From contig JANNWS010000090.1 in NCBI GenBank assembly GCA_031408575.1, positions 1 through 64,000 on the forward strand: a DNA stretch of 64,000 nt. The letters run 5' to 3'. This DNA comes from Aliitabrizicola sp031408575. GTDB taxonomy: Bacteria > Pseudomonadota > Alphaproteobacteria > Rhodobacterales > Rhodobacteraceae. The notes below the pieces were generated by a model. That model was given only the letters and a program-made list of their open reading frames with translations. It was not told the origin of the DNA and searched no databases. This document shows, one piece after another, positions 17,571-25,714 of this stretch. The first letter of the stretch is position 1. Each line of letters opens with the position of its first letter. The position numbers were made by a program, and so were the translations under genes.

Positions 17571-18656
17571 ATGGCCGATATGTTGCTGAGGGATGTCGCC
17601 AAGGCCTATGGCGAGGTGAAGGTTCTGAAAGACATCAACCTTGACATCAAGAAGGGCGAGCTGATTGTTTTTGTCGGCCCCTCGGGCTGCGGAAAATCGA
17701 CGCTGCTGCGGATGATCGCTGGGCTGGAGCGCATCTCGGGCGGGGATTTCCAGATCGACGGCGTGCGGATGAATGACGTGCCGCCCGCACAGCGCGGCAT
17801 TGCGATGGTGTTCCAAAGTTACGCGCTTTACCCCCACATGACGGTGCGTGACAACATGGCCTTCGCGCAGAAGATCGCCAAAAAAACCCCGGCCGAAGTC
17901 GCAGCGGCGGTGGACCGTGCCGCCAAGATATTGCAACTGACGCCCTATCTCGACCGGCTGCCGAAGGCGCTGTCGGGCGGGCAGCGCCAACGTGTCGCCA
18001 TCGGGCGGGCCATCGTGCGGGACCCGAAGGTGTATTTGTTCGATGAACCGCTTTCGAACCTGGATGCCGCCCTGCGGGTTGCAACCCGGCTTGAAATTGC
18101 GCAGTTGAAGGAAAACATGCCGGACTCGACCATGGTTTATGTGACCCATGACCAGGTCGAGGCGATGACGCTGGCCAGCCGGATCGTGGTGCTGGCGGGT
18201 GGCGGGATCAGTCAGGTTGGCACCCCGCTGGAGCTGTACGAGCGCCCCGAGAATGAATTCGTCGCACAGTTCATCGGATCACCCGCGATGAACCTGATGC
18301 CCGGCGAGGTGGTCGGCACGGGTGCGGAAACCGTGGTGCGGCTGGACGGGGGCGGCATCGCGCGGGCGGCGATTCCGACGCAGGCGGCGGAAATTGGCAT
18401 GAAGGTAAAGCTGGGCGCGCGACCTGAGGATCTGCTGGAAACCAGTGGTGATGCGCTGTTTACCGGGACAGTCGAGATCACCGAAGCCCTAGGCGAGGTG
18501 ACGCTTCTGTATTTCGCACGGCAAGGCGATGCGGCGCAAGTGGTGGCCAAGCTGCCAGGCATCCATGCCGATCTGCGCCGCAAGGAAGTCAAGCTGGCGG
18601 CAGACCCGAAAAAGATCCACTTGTTCCACAATGGCCGGTCGCTGCTGTATCGTTAA
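17571..18656 (+). CDS. aglK: Alpha-glucoside ABC transporter ATP-binding protein
   Basis: 361 residues of the MalK/UgpC class: Walker A GPSGCGKST, Q-loop FQSYALYPHMTV, signature LSGGQRQRVAIGRA, Walker B VYLFDEPLSNLD, then a C-terminal TOBE regulatory domain (about 240-360). It powers AglEFG. Good ribosome site GGGGAGGG before the ATG. Last gene of the agl operon. Its intact TOBE domain is a useful comparison for the decayed ATPase remnant at 55911-56276. Confidence 0.93.
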   Translation: MADMLLRDVAKAYGEVKVLKDINLDIKKGELIVFVGPSGCGKSTLLRMIAGLERISGGDFQIDGVRMNDVPPAQRGIAMVFQSYALYPHMTVRDNMAFAQKIAKKTPAEVAAAVDRAAKILQLTPYLDRLPKALSGGQRQRVAIGRAIVRDPKVYLFDEPLSNLDAALRVATRLEIAQLKENMPDSTMVYVTHDQVEAMTLASRIVVLAGGGISQVGTPLELYERPENEFVAQFIGSPAMNLMPGEVVGTGAETVVRLDGGGIARAAIPTQAAEIGMKVKLGARPEDLLETSGDALFTGTVEITEALGEVTLLYFARQGDAAQVVAKLPGIHADLRRKEVKLAADPKKIHLFHNGRSLLYR

Positions 18657-18805
18657 GCCGGTTCACGGTTGACAGCACAACCCCTCGGGGGCAGACCGGT
18701 GCTGGGGCAGGCGTTTGGCGATGATGTGCATTGCCTTGCGATTGCACGCAACCTGCCGGTGCGGCCCAGCGGCTGCGACCGGACCAAGCAAAAGAGGTGA
18801 ATGCT

Positions 18806-18940
18806 ATGGCCAAAGGTCAGATGCGGTCCAACAAGGAAGTCAAGAAACCGAAGAAGGACAAGGCAAAGCCGGCAATTGCTGTCCCGTCCACCGCGTCGCG
18901 CCTTCAGGGTGCGCAGGACAAGGCCAAAGGCGACAAGTAA
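18806..18940 (+). CDS. Small lysine-rich protein, uncharacterised
   Basis: 44 residues, beginning MAKGQMRSNKEVKKPKKDK, strongly basic, without membrane segment or recognised domain. AGAGGTG lies just upstream of the ATG, and a TTGACA hexamer occurs at about 18669. Very similar short lysine-rich proteins beginning MAKGQ occur in many alphaproteobacteria as far as I recall, which supports it as a real gene. Function is unknown; binding to nucleic acid is only a guess from charge. Confidence 0.75.
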   Translation: MAKGQMRSNKEVKKPKKDKAKPAIAVPSTASRLQGAQDKAKGDK

Positions 18941-18943
18941 CCG

Positions 18944-19060
18944 TCAGACCAGCGCCAAAACCGCCAGAAACACCACACTGAGCGCGCTTGCCGCCAACAC
19001 CGGCACCCAAAGGGTTATCCGGGGAGCGGGGGCGAGGGTGCAGGTGAATTTGCGGCGCAT
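18944..19060 (-). CDS. Possible 38-residue single-span membrane protein
   Basis: Minus-strand reading frame starting MRRKFTCTLAPAPRITLW and followed by one hydrophobic stretch of about 20 residues rich in Val, Leu and Ala, ending LAVLALV. A basic N-terminus before one membrane helix is a typical small membrane protein layout. It converges with the lysine-rich protein gene (three bases between stops) and diverges from the acetyltransferase gene. No clear Shine-Dalgarno site is seen, so it may be chance. Otherwise this stretch holds nothing. Confidence 0.45.
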   Translation of the reverse strand: MRRKFTCTLAPAPRITLWVPVLAASALSVVFLAVLALV

Positions 19061-19067
19061 GGTGCGA

Positions 19068-19082
19068 TTAAGCCGGTCTTAG
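19068..19082. promoter_or_regulatory. Degenerate CtrA-like box
   Basis: TTAA-N7-TTAG, one base from the CtrA consensus TTAA-N7-TTAA, lying 24-38 bases upstream of the acetyltransferase-like gene. A further TTAACC is at about 19094. The match is weaker than the perfect site before cckA and may be chance. Confidence 0.3.
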
Positions 19083-19105
19083 GTTTCCCGTGTCTTAACC
19101 AAAGC

Positions 19106-19975
19106 ATGGAAATCCTGTGGGATCAGCTTGGACGCGCGGACTGGACCGCGCTGCTTGACGGCGCAGGCAACGCGCCGTTTCAACAGACATGGGACTACGG
19201 CGTTGCGGCGGCGGCGATGGAGGCAGCAACGCGTCGCGCCGTGGTGTATGACGATGGGCGCGCGGTTGCGATGGCGCAGGTGATCGCGCGGCGGGGGACG
19301 GGTCTGACCTCATGCGGGCCGGTCTGGGTGGAGCCGCTGGATGGCCGGGCGCGGCGGCGCATCTTGCGGCGGCTGGCGCGGGTCGGGGCGGTGACGCTGG
19401 CCACGCCGGGCGAGGCGCTGGCGGGGTTCGGGCTGGTGCCACTTGTCACCGCCCGCCATCACGCAGTCTGGGATCTGGCCCCATCGTCTGCGGTGTTGCG
19501 CTCAGGGCTGGACCGCAAATGGCGCGGGCATCTTTGTGCGGCGGAACGGGGTGGGTGGCACTTTGGCCGCAACCGCCGGGGTGCGCTGGAGGTGCTGATC
19601 ACAACCGAGGCCGCTCAACGAACAGAGCGAGGATACCGCAACCTGCCGCCCGCCTTTACCCGCGCCGCGCCACCGGGGGCCCTTCGTGTCTGGGACTGGT
19701 GCGAGGCGGGGCAGGTGCGGGCCGCGATGGCCTTTGTCCGGCACGGGGCATCGGCAAGCTATCATCTCGCCTTGGCGGATGGGGCGGCGCGTCTGCGCGC
19801 GGTGCATCAGGCGATGTTGTGGCAGGCCGCATTGGCGTTGCGCGCGGATGGCGTTTGCTGGCTGGATCTGGGCGGTGTAAACACGATGGATGCACCGGGA
19901 CTGGCGCGGTTCAAGCTGGGGACGGGGGCTGCGGTGCGGGTGTTGGGGGCGACCTGCTGGGTGTTGCCGGGGTAG
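19106..19975 (+). CDS. GNAT/FemAB-like acyltransferase domain protein
   Basis: 289 residues. The opening with APFQQTWDYG, the mid-protein arginine-rich AERGGWHFGRNRRGALEV and a C-terminal YHLALADGAARLRAVHQAMLW segment resemble the FemAB/GNAT-like proteins that transfer acyl or aminoacyl groups. The C-terminal part ending LDLGGVNTMDAPGLARFKLG matches the usual GNAT-like substrate domain. No signal peptide. No strong ribosome site precedes ATG 19106. Substrate cannot be inferred; neighbours give no clue. Confidence 0.65.
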   Translation: MEILWDQLGRADWTALLDGAGNAPFQQTWDYGVAAAAMEAATRRAVVYDDGRAVAMAQVIARRGTGLTSCGPVWVEPLDGRARRRILRRLARVGAVTLATPGEALAGFGLVPLVTARHHAVWDLAPSSAVLRSGLDRKWRGHLCAAERGGWHFGRNRRGALEVLITTEAAQRTERGYRNLPPAFTRAAPPGALRVWDWCEAGQVRAAMAFVRHGASASYHLALADGAARLRAVHQAMLWQAALALRADGVCWLDLGGVNTMDAPGLARFKLGTGAAVRVLGATCWVLPG

Positions 19976-20214
19976 GCGTGGCAGCGGCTGCCCGTTCCAG
20001 GGGCATACTGCCCGGCAAGGACCGCGCTGCGGGGCAGGGTTGACGCATGGGTCCGGGACGGTGATGGTCAGGCGATGCGCGGCATGGTCGGATTAATCAG
20101 TGCGGTGGTTCGGTGCTGACGAAAGGGCGGCTGGCCGATTGTGCTGCAGGACTTTGCGCAAGGATCGGGCGTTTGTCTGGCGGGTCCGCCCTACCTGTCC
20201 CGAAGGATGCCTGA

Positions 20215-21192
20215 ATGACTCTCCCGCCTGTCTTTCCACTCATTCCACCTGCAAGACCCGGCCTGTTTCGCCGCACACCACCTGCGATCTTTCCGGCCAT
20301 TCTGGGGCTGCTTGGGCTTGGCCTTGCCGCGCGGGCCGGCGCGGACCAGTTCGGCCTGCCACCGGGGTTGTGGGAGGCGGTGCTGGGTGCGACGTTGCTG
20401 CTGTGGCTGTTCGCGGTGCTGGCTTACGGCGCGAAGGTTGCCCGCAAGCCGGGTGTGGTGGCCGACGATCTGCGGATCCTGCCGGGCCAGAGCGGGCTGG
20501 CGGCGATGGCGGTGTCGGTCCATGCGGCGGCGGCGGTGATGGCACCCTATGCGCCGGGGCTGGCTGCGGGTTTGCTGATCGCGGGGCTGGCACTGCACGG
20601 GGTTGTGGCGGCTGTGTTTGTCGCGGTGCTTCGTGCCAGTCCGCTTGAGGCGCGCGGGGTGACGCCGGCCTGGCATCTGATGTTTGCAGGCCCGATCGTG
20701 GCGGCACTTGGCGGGCTTGCGCTGGGGTGGACGGGGCTGGCGCAGGGGCTGCTTTACGCGACGATGCCGGTGGCGGTGGTGATCTGGGGGATCAGCCTGT
20801 TGCAGATCGTGCGGCGCATTCCGCCCGCACCGCTGCGACCGCTGCTGGCGATCCATCTGGCCCCGGCAAGCCTGTTCGGGACCGTTGCCGCGGGTCTGGG
20901 GCAAACCGGGATGGCGGTAGGGTTTGCTGTTCTGGGCAGTGTGATCCTGCTGGCGCTGGTCGGGTCGGCGCGTTGGATAACGACGTCGGGGTTCTCGCCG
21001 TTGTGGGGTGCCTTCACTTTTCCGCTGGCCGCCCATGCGGGGTTGCTACTGCGGCTGGACGAGTCATGGCGCATTGCCGGGGCAATCGTGCTGATCGCAG
21101 TGGTTCTGGTGGCGGTGCCGATTGCGGTGCGGGTGATGCAGGATTGGTCCAAGGGCGCGCTTGCGGCCCGCACCAATGCGGCTACGGCGTAG
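20215..21192 (+). CDS. TDT family transporter (tellurite resistance/dicarboxylate type)
   Basis: 325-residue polytopic protein with about ten hydrophobic segments. The opening PARPGLFRRTPPAIFPAI is typical of the TehA/TDT family, followed by the paired-helix pattern of SLAC1/TehA channels. GAAGGA lies seven bases before the ATG. These proteins export or channel anions such as tellurite or C4-dicarboxylates; which applies here is not visible. It is a single gene with 239 bases upstream that show no other feature, and the cupredoxin gene converges on it. Confidence 0.8.
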   Translation: MTLPPVFPLIPPARPGLFRRTPPAIFPAILGLLGLGLAARAGADQFGLPPGLWEAVLGATLLLWLFAVLAYGAKVARKPGVVADDLRILPGQSGLAAMAVSVHAAAAVMAPYAPGLAAGLLIAGLALHGVVAAVFVAVLRASPLEARGVTPAWHLMFAGPIVAALGGLALGWTGLAQGLLYATMPVAVVIWGISLLQIVRRIPPAPLRPLLAIHLAPASLFGTVAAGLGQTGMAVGFAVLGSVILLALVGSARWITTSGFSPLWGAFTFPLAAHAGLLLRLDESWRIAGAIVLIAVVLVAVPIAVRVMQDWSKGALAARTNAATA

Positions 21193-21263
21193 GGTTGGGG
21201 CCAATTACCCGGTATGGGACGGAACAAAGGTCTTGTCGACGCGGCAACCCTTCGTCGCCGCCT

Positions 21264-21773
21264 TCACCCGGTTACAGTGACCAAAGTCCACATGCCCATC
21301 ATATAGTGTCCACCGATGTTGCAATAAAGAATATATGTTCCCGGCACCATTTCCACTGTCACAGCCCCAGACGCATGCGGCTTCAACTCTGACACTTGGG
21401 CAATGCGCCCGGCCGCGTCCTCATCCACCATCATCTTGTCGAGCAGATAAGGCAGCTCCTTGGCCGGATCCTCGACCCGAGAAATCACCATGCTATGGTA
21501 AAACTCCTGGGAGTCGTTGATGACTTTAAACGTAACTTCGCCGGCAGGAAACTCTGCCATGCTGGCAGTGATCCCCATCGTGGCCATCTCCATTTTGGCG
21601 CCCGTCATTGCCATACCCATCGGCACCAGGGTGTCCATCATATCCATTGAAGTTGGACCCTTGTCCCAAAGCGAGATATTCACGACAGCTCCGGCATATG
21701 CGGCGCGACTGAACGCCAGAAACGGAAGCACCGCTGAAAGTCCGGATAACATCAAACGTCTGGAAAGTTTCAT
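21264..21773 (-). CDS. Periplasmic cupredoxin-domain protein
   Basis: 169 residues. The N-terminus MKLSRRLMLSGLSAVL with SRRLML followed by a hydrophobic run and AYAG suggests a Tat or Sec signal. The mature part is a plastocyanin/azurin-like fold with candidate type 1 copper ligands: His in FYHSMV and Cys, His, Met in ILYCNIGGHYMMGMW. The Met-rich segment MDMMDTLVPMGMAMTGAKM may bind extra copper. Start at 21773 follows AGGAGC; the long upstream open frame lacks any plausible start. Role as electron carrier or copper handling protein is inferred. The 21774-22021 gap holds no gene. Confidence 0.82.
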   Translation of the reverse strand: MKLSRRLMLSGLSAVLPFLAFSRAAYAGAVVNISLWDKGPTSMDMMDTLVPMGMAMTGAKMEMATMGITASMAEFPAGEVTFKVINDSQEFYHSMVISRVEDPAKELPYLLDKMMVDEDAAGRIAQVSELKPHASGAVTVEMVPGTYILYCNIGGHYMMGMWTLVTVTG

Positions 21774-22021
21774 GATCGGATGCTCCTGAATTGCCAATGG
21801 TTTGTGTCCACTTGCTACATTTTCCAAGTAAGCTGATCTGTCAGTGAGTTTTGCACGAGTTTGCAGCCTGGCCAATGGCCTTGTGCGAGCCGCATCGCGA
21901 GCAAGACGTTTGGAACTGCGCCTCGAACATATGCCTGCCCGGTTCGGGTGACGAGCATTAGGGCCGCATTGGCCTCCCGGTGACCACCACGGGGGCCGTG
22001 CAGTCTGTTTGTCCCGCCCGC

Positions 22022-22720
22022 TCAGACCACCGCAACCCAAGAGCGCGCCAATGTGAGACCCGCAGCGTCGGCCTCGGCACCCAGAGCGGCTGCCAGGCCC
22101 GGTCGGGCGGCTGCCCAGCCCGGTGCAAGGCGCTCGGTTGCGTCGGGGAAGGTGCGGCTCCAGTCGGCCACAACGGCGCGGCTCGCCTCGAAATGGAACT
22201 GCATGCCATAGCTCGCGCGACCGATGCGGAACGCCTGATGGGGGGCGGTGCTGTTGGAGGCAAGATTGGTTGCGCCTGCGGGCAGGGTGAAGGTGTCGGC
22301 GTGCCACTGAAACACCGGGAACGCGACGGGCAGCACCCCCAGAACCGGATCGGTGCGGCCTGCATCGGTCAGCCGCACCTCTTGCCAGCCGAATTCCTGC
22401 GCCGCGCCAAGATGGTTCTGCGCACCATAGGCGCGGGCAAGCATCTGGCTACCAAGACAGATGCCAAGAACGGCATGGTGGGCTTCGGTGAACTGCCGCA
22501 TCACGCGCGCCAGAGACGGCAGGTAGGGATGAGTTGCATCGGCAAGCGCGGATTGCTCGCCGCCAAAAACGATCAGCGCGTCATGACCCATGCCAATCTC
22601 GGGCAGCCGGCCATCGGCCCAGGGGCGGAACACCTCGGTCAGGGCCGCCGCCTCATGCAGGGCGACACCGACCTGACCATGATGGGTGATTGTTGTATTC
22701 TCGACGATCGCCACACGCAT
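22022..22720 (-). CDS. Class I glutamine amidotransferase (GMP synthase-like)
   Basis: 232-residue stand-alone GATase1 protein. The nucleophile Cys is in LGICLGSQMLARAYGA near residue 87; the catalytic His is likely in QWHADTFTLP and a Glu lies in FEASRA downstream. These proteins (YfeJ/GuaA-like) transfer glutamine nitrogen to an unknown acceptor. ATG at 22720 gives the typical start MRVAIVENT. It diverges from guaB across 138 bases, so a link to purine metabolism is plausible, but no ATP-pyrophosphatase domain is attached, so it is not GuaA. Confidence 0.82.
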   Translation of the reverse strand: MRVAIVENTTITHHGQVGVALHEAAALTEVFRPWADGRLPEIGMGHDALIVFGGEQSALADATHPYLPSLARVMRQFTEAHHAVLGICLGSQMLARAYGAQNHLGAAQEFGWQEVRLTDAGRTDPVLGVLPVAFPVFQWHADTFTLPAGATNLASNSTAPHQAFRIGRASYGMQFHFEASRAVVADWSRTFPDATERLAPGWAAARPGLAAALGAEADAAGLTLARSWVAVV

Positions 22721-22858
22721 TCCGGTCCGACCCTTTTTTGTTGGTGCAGCATCAGCATGCCGTGCGGGGCTGTGCAAGGCCCGGCCGGAGGGGCTTGCCT
22801 TTGCGGCCCTCGCGTGAAACAGGGAACGGCCAAACGAACACTCTTCCCGGAGGCGGAA

Positions 22859-24307
22859 ATGGAGATTCGCGAGGCCCTGACCTTTGACGATGTGCTTCTG
22901 GTGCCGGCGGCCAGCAACGTGCTGCCATCGGATGCCGATACGGCGACGTTCGTTACAAAATCCATCCGGATGAACATTCCGCTGCTGTCGTCAGCGATGG
23001 ATACCGTCACCGAAGGCCGCATGGCGATTGCGATGGCGCAGGCCGGGGGGATCGGCGTGATCCACCGCAATCTGGATATGGAAGCGCAAGCCAATGAGGT
23101 GCGCCGGGTCAAACGGTTCGAGTCAGGCATCGTCTATGCGCCGATCACGCTGACCCCCGATCAAACGCTGGCCGATGCCAAGGCATTGCAGGCGCGCTAT
23201 AATGTAACCGGCTTTCCGGTGGTTGACGCGGCGGGTCGGGTGCTGGGCATCGTGACCAACCGCGACATGCGCTTTGCCAGCGATGATCGCACGCCGGTCC
23301 GGGTGATGATGACTTCGGATAATCTGGCGATCCTGCACGAACCAGCCGACCGGGACGCCGCGATTTCGCTGATGAAAGCGCGGCGGATCGAAAAGCTGCT
23401 GGTCACTGATGGCAAGGGCAAGCTGACGGGGTTGCTGACGTTGAAAGACACCGAAACCGCCGTTCTGAACCCGCAGGCCTGCAAGGATGAACTGGGCCGC
23501 CTGCGCGTGGCCGCGGCCTCGACCGTGGGGGATGCCGGGTTCGAGCGCTCAAAGGCGTTGATCGAGGCCGGGGTGGATATGGTGGTGATCGACACCGCAC
23601 ACGGCCATTCTGAAGGCGTCGCCCGTGCTGTGGAACGCATCAAGGCGCTGTCGAATGCGGTGCAGGTGGTGGCCGGCAACGTGGCAACCGCCGAGGCAAC
23701 GCGTGCCCTTATCGGGTCGGGCGCTGATGCGGTGAAGGTCGGCATCGGACCGGGGTCGATCTGCACGACGCGGATCGTGGCGGGCGTGGGCGTGCCGCAA
23801 CTGACCGCGATCATGGATGCGGCCGGGGCGGCGGGCGGCATTCCGGTGATTGCCGATGGCGGGATCAAGTATTCCGGCGATTTTGCCAAGGCGATTGCGG
23901 CGGGGGCATCCTGTGCGATGGTCGGATCGGCCATCGCAGGAACCGATGAAAGTCCGGGCGAAGTCATTCTGTATCAGGGCCGCAGTTTCAAAAGCTATCG
24001 GGGCATGGGGTCTTTGGGGGCGATGGCGCGCGGGTCGGCCGACCGGTATTTTCAGAAAGACGCGGCCAGTGACAAGCTGGTGCCGGAAGGGATCGAAGGG
24101 CAGGTTCCCTACAAGGGATCGGCGGCGGCGGTCATCCATCAGCTTGTGGGCGGTTTGCGGGCCGCCATGGGTTATACCGGCAACCGGACTATCGCCGAGA
24201 TGCAGACGCGCTGTCAGTTTGTGCGGATCACCGGGGCGGGTCTTAAGGAAAGCCATGTGCATGATGTGCAGATCACGCGGGAAAGCCCGAACTACCGGGT
24301 GATGTGA
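22859..24307 (+). CDS. guaB: Inosine-5'-monophosphate dehydrogenase
   Basis: 482 residues, full length. It oxidises IMP to XMP with NAD+, the committed step to GMP. The barrel is interrupted by two CBS domains (about 92-205). The catalytic Cys is in GIGPGSICTTRIVAGVG near residue 301, the GGIKYSGD phosphate site near 335 and the flap SYRGMGSLGAM near 380. Start is ATG 22859 after GGAGGCGG; a long in-frame extension upstream is read-through antisense to the amidotransferase. It precedes the rRNA methyltransferase gene on the same strand. Confidence 0.96.
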   Translation: MEIREALTFDDVLLVPAASNVLPSDADTATFVTKSIRMNIPLLSSAMDTVTEGRMAIAMAQAGGIGVIHRNLDMEAQANEVRRVKRFESGIVYAPITLTPDQTLADAKALQARYNVTGFPVVDAAGRVLGIVTNRDMRFASDDRTPVRVMMTSDNLAILHEPADRDAAISLMKARRIEKLLVTDGKGKLTGLLTLKDTETAVLNPQACKDELGRLRVAAASTVGDAGFERSKALIEAGVDMVVIDTAHGHSEGVARAVERIKALSNAVQVVAGNVATAEATRALIGSGADAVKVGIGPGSICTTRIVAGVGVPQLTAIMDAAGAAGGIPVIADGGIKYSGDFAKAIAAGASCAMVGSAIAGTDESPGEVILYQGRSFKSYRGMGSLGAMARGSADRYFQKDAASDKLVPEGIEGQVPYKGSAAAVIHQLVGGLRAAMGYTGNRTIAEMQTRCQFVRITGAGLKESHVHDVQITRESPNYRVM

Positions 24308-24392
24308 TGGCGTTGGTCGGGCGACCGGACCGGCTTCGTCCCGATGCACCATGGGGCAGAATTCCGGGTCTTTCCGATTGTTCAAACTTAGA

Positions 24393-24440
24393 TTATGCAT
24401 GCTGTATAAATATTTGCGGAGCTCTGCTAACGTTATGCAT
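24393..24440. promoter_or_regulatory. Repeated TTATGCAT motif and dyad before rRNA methyltransferase gene
   Basis: The AT-rich gap between guaB and the methyltransferase holds TTATGCA-TGC-TGTATAA (24393-24409, six of seven arm pairs match) and a second direct copy of TTATGCAT at 24433-24440, 40 bases on. A TATAAAT hexamer-like stretch overlaps the first. This is probably the promoter and perhaps an operator; no regulator is identified. Confidence 0.4.
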
Positions 24441-24452
24441 TAGGAGTGCAGA

Positions 24453-25616
24453 TTGACGCCCGCAGCCCGCCTGTCAGCGGCCATTTCCATCCTTGACCGG
24501 GTGCTTGCCGGCACTCCGGCAGAGCAGGCGCTGACCAATTGGGGCCGTGGCAGCCGCTTTGCCGGATCGGGCGACCGGGCGGCGGTGCGTGATCTGGTGT
24601 TCGACGCACTGCGCTGTCGCCGGTCTTTCGCGGTTTTGGGCGGCAGCGAAACCGGGCGCGGGATGATCCTTGGCGGCCTGCGCGCGGCGGGCGCGGATGT
24701 CGACGCGCTGTTCAGCGGCGACGGGCATGCTCCCGCCCCGCTGGCCGCAACGGAGCGGACATTGCCCGATACCCCCGAAGAGCTTGTGCGTCTGGATTGC
24801 CCCGATTGGTTGGCCCCGGCGCTGCGCGACAGTCTTGGGCCGGATTTTGCACCGGTGATGGCGGTACTGCGCCACCGCGCACCGCTGTTCCTGCGGGTCA
24901 ATCTGGCGCGGATGACACGGGATGATGCACGCGCCTTGCTGTTGGCGCAAGGGATTGCGACCCGCCCCCACGATCTCGCTAGGAGCGCATTGGAGGTTAT
25001 TGAAAACCCGCGCAAAGTTCAGGCATCCGCGGCCTATGCCGCTGGCCTGGTAGAGGTGCAGGATGCCGCCTCGCAGGCTGTGGTGGAGGCGTTGCCGCTG
25101 GCGGCTGGCGACCGTGTGCTGGATTATTGCGCGGGCGGAGGGGGCAAGGTTCTGGCGATGGCGGCGCGCATGTCTTTGGCATTGTACGCACATGACGCCG
25201 ATCCCCGCCGGATGACCGATCTGCCCGCGCGGGCGGCGCGCGCTGGTGTGCAGGTGCGTATGCTGGACAGCCCCAAAGTGGACCGGACCGCTCCGTTCCA
25301 GTTGGTGCTTGCCGATGTTCCCTGTTCGGGATCTGGCAGTTGGCGGCGCGCGCCCGAGGCGAAATGGGCGCTGACAGCGGCGCGATTGGACACGCTGGCA
25401 AACACCCAGGCGGCGATTCTGGACCGCGTTGCAGGTCTGGTCGCGCCGGATGGGCATCTGGCCTATGTAACCTGCTCGATGCTGGACGTTGAAAATTCCG
25501 ATCAAATTGACCGCTTTCTGCGCCGCACACCCGCATGGCGCTGCATCGAGCAACACCGTTTTACGCCGCTTGACGGCGGCGATGGCTTTTTTCTGGCTGT
25601 ATTGACGCGAATCTGA
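24453..25616 (+). CDS. RsmB/NOP-family 23S/16S rRNA (cytosine-C5) methyltransferase
   Basis: 387 residues. N-terminal NusB-like RNA-binding part (about 1-130) and a C-terminal SAM-dependent domain with VLDYCAGGGGKVLAMAA (SAM binding), ADVPCSGSGSW and YVTCSMLDVEN. The two cysteines in the last motifs are the catalytic pair of this family. Start is TTG 24453, with AGGAG six bases upstream; no in-frame ATG fits better. It methylates a cytosine in ribosomal RNA; which position is not clear from sequence. Confidence 0.88.
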   Translation: MTPAARLSAAISILDRVLAGTPAEQALTNWGRGSRFAGSGDRAAVRDLVFDALRCRRSFAVLGGSETGRGMILGGLRAAGADVDALFSGDGHAPAPLAATERTLPDTPEELVRLDCPDWLAPALRDSLGPDFAPVMAVLRHRAPLFLRVNLARMTRDDARALLLAQGIATRPHDLARSALEVIENPRKVQASAAYAAGLVEVQDAASQAVVEALPLAAGDRVLDYCAGGGGKVLAMAARMSLALYAHDADPRRMTDLPARAARAGVQVRMLDSPKVDRTAPFQLVLADVPCSGSGSWRRAPEAKWALTAARLDTLANTQAAILDRVAGLVAPDGHLAYVTCSMLDVENSDQIDRFLRRTPAWRCIEQHRFTPLDGGDGFFLAVLTRI

Positions 25617-25651
25617 GAAGCCCGCGCATCCTGTGGTTGTGCCGGCGATGA

Positions 25652-25666
25652 TTAAGCATGGTTTAA
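25652..25666. promoter_or_regulatory. CtrA-type box upstream of cckA
   Basis: Perfect TTAA-N7-TTAA (TTAAGCATGGTTTAA), the consensus recognised by the cell-cycle and motility regulator CtrA, 49-63 bases before the cckA start codon. CckA is the kinase that feeds phosphate to CtrA through ChpT, so this would be a feedback site. Match is seen; binding is inferred. Confidence 0.65.
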
Positions 25667-25714
25667 CTCTTTTCACCGCCAATGGGCGTCATCGAATCCT
25701 GAGGAGGGACGGCA

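Noticed and set aside
21774..22307. Upstream in-frame extension of the cupredoxin gene
   Set aside because: The extension overlaps the amidotransferase gene region, is Arg-rich without motif, and a signal peptide with a good ribosome site begins at 21773.
21980..22858. 293-residue in-frame extension before guaB
   Set aside because: It is antisense to the amidotransferase gene; guaB has a proper start at 22859 with GGAGGCGG.
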